From: Patagioenas fasciata
Lineage: Eukaryota; Chordata; Aves; Columbiformes; Columbidae
DNA length: 64,000 nt
Assembly (NCBI RefSeq): GCF_037038585.1
Contig: NW_027288510.1
Coordinates: 2,609,001 to 2,673,000 of the forward strand
Direction: 5' to 3'
Shown: piece after piece, positions 1-11,624 of the stretch
Position numbering within the stretch: the stretch's first letter is position 1
How the letters are laid out: the number at the start of each line of letters is the position of its first letter
Translations under genes and position numbers: made by a program
The notes under the pieces: generated by a model
Told to the model about the DNA's origin: nothing
Database searches by the model: none
What the model saw: only the letters and a program-made list of their open reading frames with translations

Positions 1-323
1 CCAGGAACCCTTCCCCTGGAGGTCCAGCTGCTGAGGTGGAGACTCAGGACCTGGACCCCATGGCTTCGGGGCAGAGGCTCTGATGGAGAGGAGAGGAGAT
101 CAGGGGTTGCACTGGGAAATGTGTCTGCACTGCAGGGGATGTGAGAGAGGTTCCTAAATCCCATCCCCAGCATTTCTGGTAGCAGTTAACTCTTCCTGCC
201 CATGTCTGTGCTCCTGCAGCTGTGTCTCTGTCCCTGGGTCTGCTCCCTGTCCGTGTCACAGACCCCGTCCCACCCGCTGTGTGCTCAGCTCTGTCCTGCT
301 CACACCGCCTGGCACTGCCCAGG
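1..323. repeat. Segmental duplicate, left copy
   Basis: Nearly identical to 46978-47301, with scattered substitutions and a small length difference. The shared sequence stops exactly where the provirus LTR starts at 324. The other copy instead continues into 47302 onwards without any LTR, so this is a paralogous stretch interrupted here by retroviral DNA. No coding potential is recognised in it. Confidence 0.9.
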
Positions 324-651
324 TGTTGCTTTATCCATGCGAGCCACGGAACCTGACACACCAATATGATGTTCACAGAGTTCGCTTTATTGTCGGACCG
401 GGCTGGCTTTATAGCAAAGCTGCCCTGTCCACGCGCCTTACAACAACGTGATTGGTTGTAACTCGTGTTATACAATAACATGCTAGGCTGCATGTGCTGT
501 CCACGCGCTCTGCACGCATGTGTCCGGCGATTGCTCACTCATTATTACCTTCTAATGGTGCTCCTTTAGTCTCTTTTGTCTCTGGCTTCACCTCTCAGCC
601 AAGCTGGCGACAACCCCATCCCCCTGGGGCGGGGGGGGCTCTGCCACTACA
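324..651 (-). repeat. 3' LTR of the class II provirus
   Basis: Begins TG and ends CA on the plus strand. On the minus strand it contains a TATA-like CTATAAAG (407-414) and an AATAAA polyadenylation signal (386-391). It is followed internally by the polypurine tract. It matches 4247-4575 apart from three substitutions and one G-run difference. Confidence 0.95.
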
Positions 652-668
652 TCTCCCCCTCTTTTATT
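652..668 (-). other. Polypurine tract
   Basis: On the minus strand this is an A/G-only run ending immediately at the LTR terminus, the expected site for plus-strand DNA priming in reverse transcription. It fixes the orientation and the inner edge of the 3' LTR. Confidence 0.85.
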
Positions 669-1008
669 TAATATTAACAATACACCATATCATGCTTTAA
701 ATACAGTGTGAAATACAGGGTAAGAACATTAAGGCTAATACAATTACAATTAACAAGAACAAACCTGTTTTCAATATTCCTTTTAACCAAACAAGGCATT
801 CACCCCAAAAAACCCAGTATCTTCTGTTATTTTCTTGTTCTGCAAATCTTCTATCTTTTTAACTTTTAAGTTCAAACAACACATACAATCAAACCCTTCA
901 TAACTGTGAACATGTCCAATAACAAAAAATTAATTGCTGCTCTGTTTTACAAAGTGGTATTCTCAACATTGGCTACATTCATTGCTTAAAGCGATAACAT
1001 GTCTGAGG
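669..1008 (-). other. Provirus leader-like remnant without env
   Basis: AT-rich sequence between the integrase stop and the polypurine tract. I see no envelope motifs or long open frame. An env gene, if ancestrally present, has been removed from this copy. Confidence 0.6.
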
Positions 1009-2120
1009 TTAAGGGTTGTCATCACTGCAACCGGTTTCTTCTCTGTTAGCTAGCCAAGGTCTCACCCACTTTGCTGGGATCCATGAATTTTTGTGGTTAC
1101 CTGTAGAAACACAAGCATATCCCCTTCCCCAGGTTATTAGTGACATAGGACCTTCCCATTGTTGTGTTGTCGGATTAAACACACTAACCTTAGGCACATT
1201 TTCGGAAAAATCTTTGACATTTTTGATTTGGTGCATAACAACCGGTTCCATTTCAGTTTCACTTTTAGGATTAAGCCAGTTCAGCACATACAATGCCTTC
1301 ATCAATACCTCTTCTGGGCTCACACCAATTCCCCCTTGTTTTTTCAAAACAGACAAGAGATTTTTAATGCACGGTGTGCACGCTCAATAATTGCTTGGCC
1401 AGTAGAATTATAAGGGATTCCAAACAGGTGCTGTACCTTCCACTGGGTGAGGAAGGCTGCGAGTCTGTCAGAGTGGTATGCAGGACCATTATCTGTTTTG
1501 ATTTGTGTAGGGACACCCATGACAGCAAAAGCTTGTAGTAAATGACGTTTTACTGCCTTTGCATTTGCTGAGGTCAAGGCTGTAGCCCACAGCAGTCCTG
1601 AACAGGTATCTATGGAGACATGAATGTACTTTTGTCTGCCAAATGGTGCAAATTCAGTAATATCAGTTTGCCATAACTGACCTGGCTGCAAGCCCCGAGG
1701 ATTTACTCCCTTTTGTTGGAGAGGGACTATGCGGGCACAATCAGGACAAGCTGCGATAATGGCTCGAGCTTGTTCCTTTGTAATTGTAAACTGCTTTCGG
1801 AGTGCTGCTGAGGATTGATGAAAGAATTCGTGAGCTTGTCTGGCTTGTTCAAAAGGGGATATATCTGCTACTGCCACAAGTTTGTCTATGATGCTGTTTC
1901 CCTCTACTAGACCACCTGGTATCTTAGTATGGCTTTTTATATGCATGATAAATACTGGTGCTGTCCTATAATCTAATACGTTCCACAAATCTAACAATGC
2001 TTCAAACAACAAGGAATTGGAAACTCGCTGCAAAAGCGCTCTATGTATTCTTTGTACAATTCCCACAACATAAAGAGAATCTGTTACCAGATTAACTGGA
2101 GAGTTATGCCATTTTTGCAA
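1009..2120 (-). pseudogene. pol remnant: RNase H end plus integrase, frameshifted
   Basis: The first frame (2120 to 1344) starts with the end of RNase H (LVTDSLY motif) and runs into integrase. The N-terminal zinc-binding pair HEFFH and CPDC is present. The catalytic acidic residues are all visible: TDITEF, KTDNGPAY and IIERAHR, with 35 residues between the last two, the classic DD35E spacing. The reading frame then shifts near 1350 and the integrase C-terminal domain continues in a second frame (1356 to 1009, with WVRPWLANRE near its end). Integrase would join viral cDNA to chromosomal DNA. The frame break and loss of protease and RT make this a relic. Its sequence type fits class II (alpha/beta-like) ERVs. 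Confidence 0.9.
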
Positions 2121-2129
2121 TGCTGCTAA

Positions 2130-4111
2130 GCATATTGAGGGCAGTTTCTTTTAATATGTCCTGTCTGTTTGCAAGTAAAACATGCAAGAACAAGAAGAAG
2201 GGCTTCGGCCTTTCATTGCAGGCTTAAGTGCTGCAGCCAAGGCCGCAGCGTGGGCTTGAGCATGTATTTTTGCTTTTTCTACCTCCTGTTGCATAATTGG
2301 TACCCGTGTGCAAGCTTCCACCATCTCTGCTAAAGAAGCAGTTTTTCCCAAACCGGCTAATATCTGTTGGCATTGGGTGTTTGCATTCATCATAGCCAAA
2401 TCTTTCCCCACAGCAGCTTTTGCCTCTGGAGTCAAGTTAGGAGAGGCATCTATCACTTCTTTCAAACGATCTACAAACTTCATATATGGTTCCCCAGGAT
2501 CCCACTCTATTGTAGAATAGGGTGGCACAGGGTTACCTCTATTTGGCAATTCTTTCACTGCTGCCAAGGCAAGCCCTTGCGTTTGCTGCAAAATCCTTGG
2601 ATGAAGTGCTGCCTGAGTAGCACCATCCGCATATTGCCCACGACCCAGTAACTGGTCCATGCTCGCTAACCGCAACGGATCATCAGCTGGTAAACGAACA
2701 TTTTCTAATACTGCCAATTCCACTTTCCCCTGCCACTTGTCCAAGAACAGCAAATACCCCATTGGAGGAAGCAATAACTCCATCAATGCCCTAATATCTG
2801 TTTGAGTTAGTACTTGCCCCTTGAAAAATGAATTGATTAGGTGCATCACATGCTTATTATCCATACCATATTGCATAACTGCACTTTGCAATTGCTTAAC
2901 CGTTTTCCAATCAAAAGGCGACCACTGCCTTTGTCCTCTATTATCTATGTGCACTGGCATTGCTGTAATACTACCAGGTAACATGATCCCTTCAATAGCT
3001 GCATCTCTGATTACCCCTTGCCAACGTTGCCCTGCATTATAAGAATGATCTCGAGGAATATCTCTACCCTGATGCACAGGGGCAGCACCCAAATTATCAT
3101 TATTATCACTGCTATACAATTCCCTTGTGTTTCCCTGTGGATCAGTAAGTCGACGCATATTTGCAAACCGATCTACTAACCCAGTCTCCAGCCCTTTTCC
3201 ATATCGCGCTCTCAAATATTCATCTGCTTCTCTTACAGACCACATCCCATCTTCAACACATTGTCTAGCCCATTTTTGTATTCGCTCCCTTTTGATACGG
3301 AGCTCCTCGGGAGTGAGGTCTAATTCCACCCCCTCCCTTTCCTGTTTTCCCCGTTTTTCACATTCCCTGCCAATTGCCTCCAGCCCGTCCTTAATTGCAT
3401 CTGACGCCTTTTTATATGCTATTAACCGCGAAGTTTTACTGTTACCGCCATCTAGTCGTTTCATAGCTTCTAGAACTTCTTGCATCTGGCTCTCCTGCCG
3501 TCTCAGTAAGTCCTTCAGGCTCTGCACGTGGCTCTCCTCCTGGCAGTCAGGGCGATTCTGCGGTGCTCCGTCCCGGTGTTCCATCGGGTCCTCCGGCAAG
3601 GGCACGTCGGCTGGATTAACTTGTCCTGGCTTGTTGAAACTTGCCGGTTGCTGCCATTCGTTGTCGGAGCCAGGCAATGGCTCAACGGGCGCAGAGGGTA
3701 TAATTTGCTCTCCGCCCCAGAACTCCAGATCTGATACGGGACATACCAGCGGTGTTGATTCTTCGGAGTTCTCGGAGGGTGGGCAGCTTGCGGCGGGCGG
3801 CTCCGAGGGGACGGCACACAGCTCGGCTCCTCTGAGACTTCCTGCACCAGCTGCCTGACCTCCCGCCAGGGTCCGGCGAGATCGCAAGCCTCGCGGCTCC
3901 CCCTTGTAACCGCTTCCCATAGTTCGGTCCCTATGTCCTCCCATGTACCGGGAGAAAAAAATTCGTCCGTCGAACGAACACAGCCCTTACGCTGGGCGAA
4001 TAGTAAAAGGCGCTCCACCGCGTCTTTTTCCAAAATTCTTCCTGTTCTTGCAGCCAGCTGCAGAATACTTCTCACTATTATTTTTCCTTCCACGGATGCC
4101 GTGTTTCCCAT
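2130..4111 (-). pseudogene. gag remnant: matrix, p-region, capsid, zinc knuckle
   Basis: The start at 4111 encodes MGNTAS, an N-terminal glycine typical of Gag myristoylation, followed by a matrix-like helical region. The frame changes around 3760-3900, after which a second frame (3944 to 2151) carries a PSAP late-domain motif, a short charged coiled-coil stretch, capsid and the major homology region (core DPGEPYMKFVDRL). The CCHC zinc knuckle (C-x2-C-x4-H-x4-C, around 2150-2190) lies in another frame, so there is also a break at the capsid/nucleocapsid boundary. Gag normally forms the virion shell. Two frame breaks rule out a full product. The tRNA-Trp site and integrase agree with a class II ERV. 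Confidence 0.9.
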
Positions 4112-4225
4112 GCCACCTGCTTCTTCGTAGGCCTACTTTCCGCTATGATTGAGCGCTGGGCTGGTGTCGCCCCCAGGTGGCGTCCTCGCGTCTTCACTTC
4201 CGGCGATCTTGCTTCGATACGAAGG

Positions 4226-4243
4226 ATCACGTCGGGGTCACCA
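4226..4243 (-). other. Primer-binding site, tRNA-Trp type
   Basis: The 18 plus-strand bases ATCACGTCGGGGTCACCA end in CCA three bases inside the 5' LTR. They equal the 3' end expected of tRNA-Trp, the primer used by avian alpharetroviruses. The minus strand therefore pairs with that tRNA. Confidence 0.88.
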
Positions 4244-4246
4244 AAG

Positions 4247-4575
4247 TGTTGCTTTATCCATGCGAGCCACGGAACCTGACACACCAATATGATGTTCACA
4301 GAGTTCGCTTTATTGTCGGACCGGGCTGGCTTTATAGCAAAGCTGCCCTGTCCACGCGCCTTACAACAACGTGATTGGTTGTAACTCGTGTTATACAATA
4401 ACATGCTAGGCTGCATGTACTGTCCACGCGCTCTGCACGCATGTGTCCGGCGATTGCTCACTCATTATTACATTCTAATGGTGCTCCTTTAGTCTCTTTT
4501 GTCTCTGGCTTCACCTCTCAGCCAGGCTGGCGACAACCCCATCCCCCTGGGGCGGGGGGGGGCTCTGCCACTACA
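4247..4575 (-). repeat. 5' LTR of the class II provirus
   Basis: TG...CA termini, adjacent to the primer-binding site on its inner side. It carries the same TATA-like and AATAAA elements as the 3' LTR. The outer flank (4576 onward) is env sequence of a different ERV, not the duplicate of the left flank. Confidence 0.95.
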
Positions 4576-5480
4576 CTCTAGGTTAGTTGCTACCCATAAT
4601 TCCTGCCCTTGGATTTCACACTTCTCCAATTTTTTTCTATCATAACATCCAGAATTAATAGGAGCGTGATAATGTAGAACATGTTGGGTTAGTCTCCCTA
4701 TTCTCACACGCTCGTAGCACTTGGTACAGGGATTGGCCAGGCTAAGTTGGGAACAATAAGTCACCACTGCCAGCAAGGGGATCAGGTCCAGGGTTCTGCA
4801 CCCTCTGCCTCTCTGGCCGACCAGGCTGCAGCCGCAGCCGAGTTCGTCGTCTTCTCGGCAGCAAGGGCCGTGTCCCCGCCTTTCCTGTTTTTACCGTTAG
4901 CGTGGCGACTTTTTATCGTTTCCCAACTCTTGGCCTTCACTTCCCAGGAACAACAGGAGCAACACGGAATGTGGTTTCTCTGTCTGCACTCTGTTCTCCT
5001 CATCACTGGTGGGCTCTAAATTCCCATTCACCCCTTCAGTAAATACCTCCCACCATTCTCCGCTATTCTTTTTCTATTCTTCCAGCGGCAACTGGAATCC
5101 TCAACCGAGCCCCGGTTTCCTTATCTTCTGTTCTTAGACATTTCTTACACAATCCTGTCGGTAAGTTCCCTTTGTGGATATGCTTATACCACAGTCCATT
5201 TACAACCTAAACATCAGATATAAAATGAGAATTACATATACAACTCGGTTCAACACATTTAGCTATTAAGCCATTCTCATTTTCATTTATACTGGGCATT
5301 CACATCAATAACACTAATAGTAGTTACATCACCAATCCCGTGTCAACTTCAATTTCAGTTCCCCTGGTTCTTGAGATACTTTCCAGGTTCTTTCTTCCAT
5401 CAGGGCTCCTCTAACTCGAGAGACGCGTGTCCATCCTTTCCCTGCCCTCCCAACAGCTGTTTCTGTAGTTAACAAAACAA
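4576..5480 (-). mobile_element. Inverted fragment of the array-type ERV (integrase end and env)
   Basis: The reverse complement of this stretch matches about 22225-22995, covering the integrase C-terminal end and the start of env of the ERV that seeds the tandem array. On the minus strand it contains the same cysteine-containing envelope segment (INSGCYDR and KCEIQGQ motifs). It stops abruptly at the class II 5' LTR. Several stops break the frame. Confidence 0.85.
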
Positions 5481-6273
5481 GAAAAGGTCCCTCCCATCAT
5501 GGGGTTGGAGTTTCTTCTTTTCAGGTTTTCATTAGTGTTGCCCCCATATCTACCAGAAATTCTACTTGTTTTGTTCTTTTGGGTTTCTTCTTCCCAATGC
5601 GGTGAGCACCACCCAGGCTGCTCACCCAGAAGGACTAAAACTGCTTCCCAGTGCAACCCCAAACACCCTTCACTTCAGCAGGTGACCGCACTTGTGCTTT
5701 CAGCTCCTGGGCTGGTGCTGTCCGGGCTTTCCCTGCTCAGCACTGACTGTGTTTTGGGAAGGCAGGAGCCAGTGCAAACCCTTCTCCGCTGTTCTGCTCT
5801 TTTTCTGCTCTTTTTCCCCTTTGCTGTGAAGCTCAGCTGCTCCATGAGTTATTGTGTTCTCCTGTGAGCGTGGGGTTTGTCCTCTGCTGTGGAGCACGAG
5901 AGCGAAGCCCCCGGAGCCCCGGCTGGTGCAGACCCCGCAGCGAGGGTGACAGACCCGGAGCCAGGAGCAGTTTCCCCAGGGTGAGGAGCAAGTGGAGCTG
6001 CTCACACCAAGGGCACAGGCAGGGTTGGTGCACGTCACCGGTTCTAAGGCTGTCACCAGAACCTGACAACCTGACAACAGTGTGCTGGCTCCCCGGGCAG
6101 TTGAAGTACAACCAGAACGCAAGAGGCAGCTTAAATTCGGGGTCGTCTTTTTGCCAGGAGCAACAAATGCCGTGATGGAGACAACGGGGAAAAGGTGGAA
6201 ACTCTCAGACCGCGGTGCAGTCTCAGAGAGGAAAAGAGATGAACGAGACACTGATGAGCGGGAAGAGTTGACG
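5481..6273. other. Unassigned, moderately GC-rich DNA
   Basis: No recognisable gene, repeat or RNA. Short open frames on both strands show no family motifs. Confidence 0.5.
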
Positions 6274-6560
6274 TATTTATCATAGAAACATTAAAGGTTA
6301 TAGAGAGATGGAATGTTACACGAGATCAAATATTTAAATACATTCGCTCCAGACACAAAATAGTGTTAAAAAGTTCATCTATTTATTATAGATACATTAA
6401 ATATTATACAAAGCTCAAACATGATCTAAAGATCAAACATTAAAATCTACTAACTCCAGACAAGAATTGGTGGGAAAACGTTTGCATATTTATTATATAA
6501 GTATTAAATATTAAATAAAGATTAAATAGAATACTGCTCTAGAAATGCAGCAGGAAATCA
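6274..6560. repeat. AT-rich degenerate tandem repeat, period about 107 bp
   Basis: The block beginning TATTTAT followed by ATAxxxATTAAA recurs at 6274, 6380 and 6487. The copies are diverged. There is no coding content. Confidence 0.65.
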
Positions 6561-7098
6561 CAGCCTCTGCTCTCCTGAGCAACCGCTCGGAGAGGTGAGA
6601 CCTTGTTCTCAGCAGCCATCGAATCCGCAGCAAGAGCTGCCCCAGCTGCTGTTTGCAGACATCCATTAATCCACAGTCTCCCCTGCTAAACACTTTCTGC
6701 GATGTCCTGCAAAGATTCTGGGCCTTGGAGCTGGGTTTGCTGGGGAAGGGGCACCTTGTGTCACAGCTCACACACCCCAGTGCTGAGCTGGACACACAAC
6801 AGCCGGCGCTGGCAGAAGAGCAGGGGCAGCAAAGCCGGCACTTGCTCAGAGTGCTTCCCTTGGCATTGTTGATCAAATACAAGCTTCAATTTCAAAGCCA
6901 GAAACCTTGAGAGATGCTCTTTGCAAACCTCTCATTCATCCCCTGCTCCACATGTTTTGATTTGTAACATCGGTCACGTTCCCTGTCAAGGAGGTCTGAT
7001 CGGGGAATAGGTGTTTCCGAAACTAAAAGCACCATTCAAGTCACCTGGGGTGAAAACACCACCCACAGTAACAGCGCTTTGCTGTTCCCACCGCTCAC

Positions 7099-10000
7099 CA
7101 GGATGCTCCTGTAGATGTTGCCGCTTCTGTCCTCTTCTACGCTGGTGCGGATGACGCAGCTCTCTCCGCTCTGCTGGTTGTAGACTGGCAGGACTGGCGG
7201 CACTTCTTTTGATGGAACGGGAGTCACGGGGCCGGGGCACTTCTTGGAGCACTTGTCATCAGATGGCAGCAAGGGGGGAGACGAGATCAAACACATTCAT
7301 TACCATTGAATTTCAAAGATCCAAAAGCTAAAGATGACACTCTTCAGCACAACAGCCTTAACAAGGGCTTCGGCAACCCAGTTAAGGCAGCTTAGGTCAA
7401 GAGAGCAGAGTCTGCAGGACAAAGCTCCCTGGGAACGGAACCCAGCCCAGCCCAGGCTTGGTCTGGGCAGTTCCTGGCAGGTCAAACCACAGGGCTGGTG
7501 AGCTCTGACCTCACCTGCTTCTCACTTGCTCAGCTGCTCTGCCTGCCCCAGAATTAGGCTGGGCTGATGTACATGAGCCCTCCCCCCAAAATCGCCTTTC
7601 CCAGAGCTCAGGTCCCTCCATTCCACTGCCAGCAACGCTCCAGTCAAGATCCACAGGCTTGGGCAAGCGCCTGGGGCCGCCGGCAGCGTCAGCAGCCTCG
7701 CACAGGCTGTTTGTGCTGAACACAGGGCCCGGGCCCTACCTTGTGCTGAGGCTCCTCAGCAGTGTCGGTGGGAGGGACGATGGTGACGGTGCTGTCCCCA
7801 GAGCTCCCACCTGGAGCAGGTTTGGGCTGCGCGTTGACGGGGGTGCTGAGGGCGCTCACCCCCAAGCCCAGGAACGGCCTAGGGGAGAAAAGAAAGCACA
7901 ACAGAGCTGGGCTGAGCACAGCTGTCACTTGCTTCAACAATCTGACCTGCTGTTGTGTTTTCCTATCTCGAGTGGCCTATTGTTTGTGTGTGTATAGCAA
8001 ATTAGACTCTATCCTTATTTGCTCTGTTTTGCTGCTGCAAATTTGAATTGAATTTATAATCCAGCACTAAAATCGTTCCTTTGTTTGACACCTTAGAGTT
8101 ATTTCTGAAGTCTTTAGTCGATAACCCTCCTGGCTACTTACACCAATAGAAAGAGACAACAGCAATACGTATTTCTAGCTGGCGGTGTCTCCTCGCAGCA
8201 CTGCAGTGCTCTGGATCCCCAGCCAGGTTTGTCAGCTGGTGTTTGATTTATTCCAGTTCATATTCACACACCAAACCCCCTCCCCGTTGTACTCACAGGC
8301 TGAATCTCTTCACCACGCTCTTCTGAGCTCTGCCCGCTGCGGTGCTCTGGTCAGGAGCTGCTCCTTCGATTTCACGTGACAGACGGAAACTGCAGAACAG
8401 GCAATACCGTTAGTTAAATATCTCAAAGTGGCCATATCTGAGAAGCCCTGCGTCACTCCCACGTCCCAGAGGGTTCATCCCCACGAGGAGGAGCGCAGCT
8501 CTGTGCGTGTGTATTTCCACTCTCCGGGAGCAGCTCCTGGCAGCGCAGAGCTCAAGGCTGAGAGAACCTGAACCTGCCTGCGGGGGAAGAAAAGCTGCTT
8601 CGCCAGCTGGGCTGAGACCCTACCTCTCCTCATCACTTCAATGCCGCTGCCTCCTAAACCACTGCACGAATTTCTCATCTCCTGTCACGCAATAGCTGTT
8701 ACATGAGGACTGCAACAGCTTAATTTGTGCGATTACTTCAAACTCCTAAGAAAACAAATAATAAAATAGGAATTCTAATTAGAAAAATCAAGCCAGTCTC
8801 GTTAATACACTAAACACACGCAGCAACAGATCCAGGACAAACTGCCCTCGGACAGAGGAAACCCCGGCACCTTCGCTCCTACTGATCTCTGACCAACAAG
8901 GCTCAGGCTGGAAGGCAACGCTCAGCCTTGATTTCTCGGTCCCAGGTACCCGCTTCGCTCTCTGCACCTTTGACCCACAACTATTTACTGCAGCACAAGG
9001 AAGATGGTCACAGACTGCATCTTGTGGCCAGCAAAGGTCTCACGCCAGCAGGTCTGATGCGCTCCCAGCACACAGAACACGCTCGTGTAACGTGTTCCCG
9101 TGAACACCAAACGGGGGGAACGTGCCCCAGACGTAACTCCCGCGGCAGCGAGTGCCCTGCGGCTCCTCTTCCCCTGCTGCCCGCATCTAAAAGGAATTTC
9201 TCTTCCCGCGCCGCCCCGCACAGCCCGGCAGAGGTTCACAGCGTGCCGGGGACTGTTCCTTCCTCACCCTCTGAGTAACGTGAGCGGCTGTTGGATACGC
9301 CCAGCAAAGACAACAGGCCTCGCCAAGAGAACGCTCTAGCAGAGAGCGTCAGGCACTAACGATCACAGAACAGTCACCGTTCCACTTACCCTTCGCCGCT
9401 TCTCAAAATTGATCAGGCCGCCCTGTTGGAAGGACAGAGAAGGGATCAGAGGAGAAGAGCACAGGCTCGGCTGGAGTTGATCACAAACAGGATGAACAGG
9501 ATGAAGTAGCGACACCAAGGGACGGGCCAGAGCTGCCCTGACCAAAGGCCTCTACAAAGACCCGTTTCCAGCTCTAGGATAAGCCACAGCACTCGTGTAC
9601 CTGAGTCTATTTGTTAAATACATTCCTCTCTTTTTAAGAACTGCACTAGCACCCAGTGGAAGATGCAGGAGCAGACACAGTGTCTGCAAGGGAGGGAGGA
9701 GATTTAGGATTCCAAAAATTGCCCCAAATTACCTCGAGATAGTCCTGAAGGGCTGTGTCCAGCATGACGAGGTCAGTGAGGAAGGTACCCAGGTAAGGTA
9801 CCGTGCCTTGTGTGACTCCCTGCAAACGGTCAGAGCAATGCTGGATTAATTGACTGAGAAGTAATAATTATACTAATTAGAATACTCCTGTGGAAGCAAA
9901 CCAAATACAACTAGTCTGCTTCACCAAACAGCGCTCTTGTAAATGATGCTTTCACGACATCATCCTTGGTATCTCAGCCAGCGGTTCATGTCTGCACAGA

Positions 10001-10986
10001 GCGGTATATAAGCCAAAGTGCTCATTCGTAACTCCTCTGCGTCAAATCTCGCTGTGCGGCACCTCTCGCCCCGGCAGAAAAGCCGGGATTTACAGACCCG
10101 TCTTCCCCAAAGCACCGCATACGGGAGCTCATTGGTCAGGAACAGGGCTGAGCTCGGCTTTGGGTGAGATCACAACCTGGCAACTCAAGCTCATTCCCCC
10201 CTTCAGCAGCAGCTCCCTGCTCGTCGCAAAGTTGTCACAGTCGGAGAAGATTTCGCAAAGCTCTTCGAACATCAGCATTGTGTCCCTGTACAGGAAAAGA
10301 TTCAATGATTTAAGTTGTTTGTAAGCACTCTGAATCAGACCAGGGGACAATTTTTTTCTCAAGAATCGTTAACAGTTGGGCACAGAAAAGATAAAAGCAC
10401 CAAAACACATCCAGTGACACACTGCACAGCCTTACTTTGGAACGCAGGCCCAGGTCTTCTTCAGGCGATAAACCGAGGTGGACTGCAAGGCGGAAACGAT
10501 GGCCTTCAGAGACGAAAAGTTGTTCAGGATCCTACATTGCTGTGAAAGGAGTGGTTAGAAACACAGGAGCGTTAAACGTCAGCATCACCAATAGTCAGTG
10601 CTCTTCTGTCTGCCCCGTGTCCTGCTTGCTGCACATTCTCCCTGCTAAGCGGGCAGCTCTACAAATACTGAGCATCAAAAATATCACTCCCCGCTACAAC
10701 CCCCCTGTCCCCTCCCAGCTCCACGGCACCCGCACAAGGAACGTTAAACAGTCGCAAATAAACGCTTTACACGTCCGATACGGATCCACTTCTCCAAGAT
10801 CTTCGCTCTTGGCTGTGTCTTTAATTCTTTGCTCTCCAGGATGGTGCTGAGCACGCAGTTGGTGACGGCGTTGAACTGCGAGATGGTGGCTCTGATGCTC
10901 TGTGCCAGCTGTTTGTTCTCTTTCTTGTCCCTTCGGGACCAGATGCAGCCCAGGCAGTGGTGGGGCACAACGTTCTGGAAGAGTGT
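7099..10986 (-). pseudogene. RalGDS/RGL-family gene fragment (RasGEF domain and start of RA domain)
   Basis: Nine exons with GT/AG borders and compatible phases read on the minus strand: 10986-10771, 10539-10436, 10285-10177, 9819-9733, 9422-9390, 8745-8624, 8389-8297, 7878-7740 and 7251-7099. They encode the catalytic RasGEF core ([63 protein letters not shown]), a serine/proline linker, and the opening strands of a Ras-association domain (CVIRTSVEED, GNIYRSIL). RalGDS-family proteins activate Ral GTPases downstream of Ras. Missing parts are the REM domain and first GEF exon upstream, and the rest of the RA domain downstream. A TGA at 8640-8638 replaces a conserved leucine codon. The upstream edge lies about 90 bases from ERV-derived sequence at 11075, so truncation by rearrangement is likely. 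It is probably a pseudogene or partial duplicate; a transcribed truncated form cannot be excluded. Confidence 0.85.
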
Positions 10987-11074
10987 CTAGAGGGAAACAG
11001 AGGTGTCCAACTCAGCCTGGAGCGCTACTGCCCACAGCAAGAAATGCACGGTTACAGTACAAACTGCAGCTGAA

Positions 11075-11235
11075 TCAGAGGCCTCGCTGCTCACAGGGGG
11101 GACAGCAGGCAGTGACAGGCCCGGGGATGACAGGCCCCCCCTCCCCTAGGGGGCGCTCGGCTGGGCCAAAGGACGTTTCCTTGCTTTATATTTTCTACCA
11201 CATTCATCTGGAGACGAGGAGGAAAGCCATCAGAC
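11075..11235. repeat. Mosaic scrap of the array unit
   Basis: Two pieces of the 6.37-kb unit joined in altered order. The first part is the reverse complement of about 24685-24755. The second part (GGGCCAAAGGACG onward) matches about 25054-25128 in direct orientation. It sits between the RalGDS-like fragment and an LTR-like sequence. Confidence 0.75.
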
Positions 11236-11255
11236 AGTACCACTGTTCAAAACCA

Positions 11256-11624
11256 GGTACAGGCCTGGACTAAGATGTTTACAAAAGGTGTTTTTCCACT
11301 AATTGTTGTTAAAAACACACTAAACTCATGTGATGTTTGTCTCCCTTGTTTTTCCACTCGTTCACAGACCAGGCCCAAGGACATTCACACATCCCATGCA
11401 CTTGGGGGCGGTTATCCGGCCCGAGATACCATTCTCACGAGTCTGGGCTATAACTTTTTACAATTACGAGAAACGTACTTCAAAGTAATCTGTCCAAGGC
11501 CCTTTATATATTATTATGTTAGTATTATGTCTTTGACCGTCCAGATGGTCACGTTAGTATTGATCTTCCTTTATCATCCAGGTGGCTGGAACCGCACATC
11601 TTGCTTTTCCACATTTACTTTCCA
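11256..11624 (-). repeat. LTR-like sequence, inverted copy 1
   Basis: The reverse complement matches 16377-16735 over its whole length with modest divergence. In this orientation it contains a degenerate form of the region holding AATAAA in the other copy. No internal retroviral genes are attached. Confidence 0.75.

Larger units (their letters stand above)
324..4575 (-). mobile_element. Class II endogenous retrovirus, internally deleted provirus
   Basis: A provirus read on the minus strand: 5' LTR (4247-4575), tRNA-Trp-type primer-binding site (4226-4243), gag (about 2130-4111), integrase part of pol (1009-2120), polypurine tract (652-668) and 3' LTR (324-651). Protease, reverse transcriptase and most of RNase H are deleted between the Gag zinc knuckle and the last part of RNase H near 2130. 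No env is present in the roughly 340 bases between integrase and the polypurine tract. The LTRs differ by three substitutions and one G-run length change by eye, so insertion is fairly recent. The element cannot be autonomous. The flanks do not form a target-site duplication: the left flank ends CCCAGG and the right flank begins CTCTAG. Confidence 0.93.
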
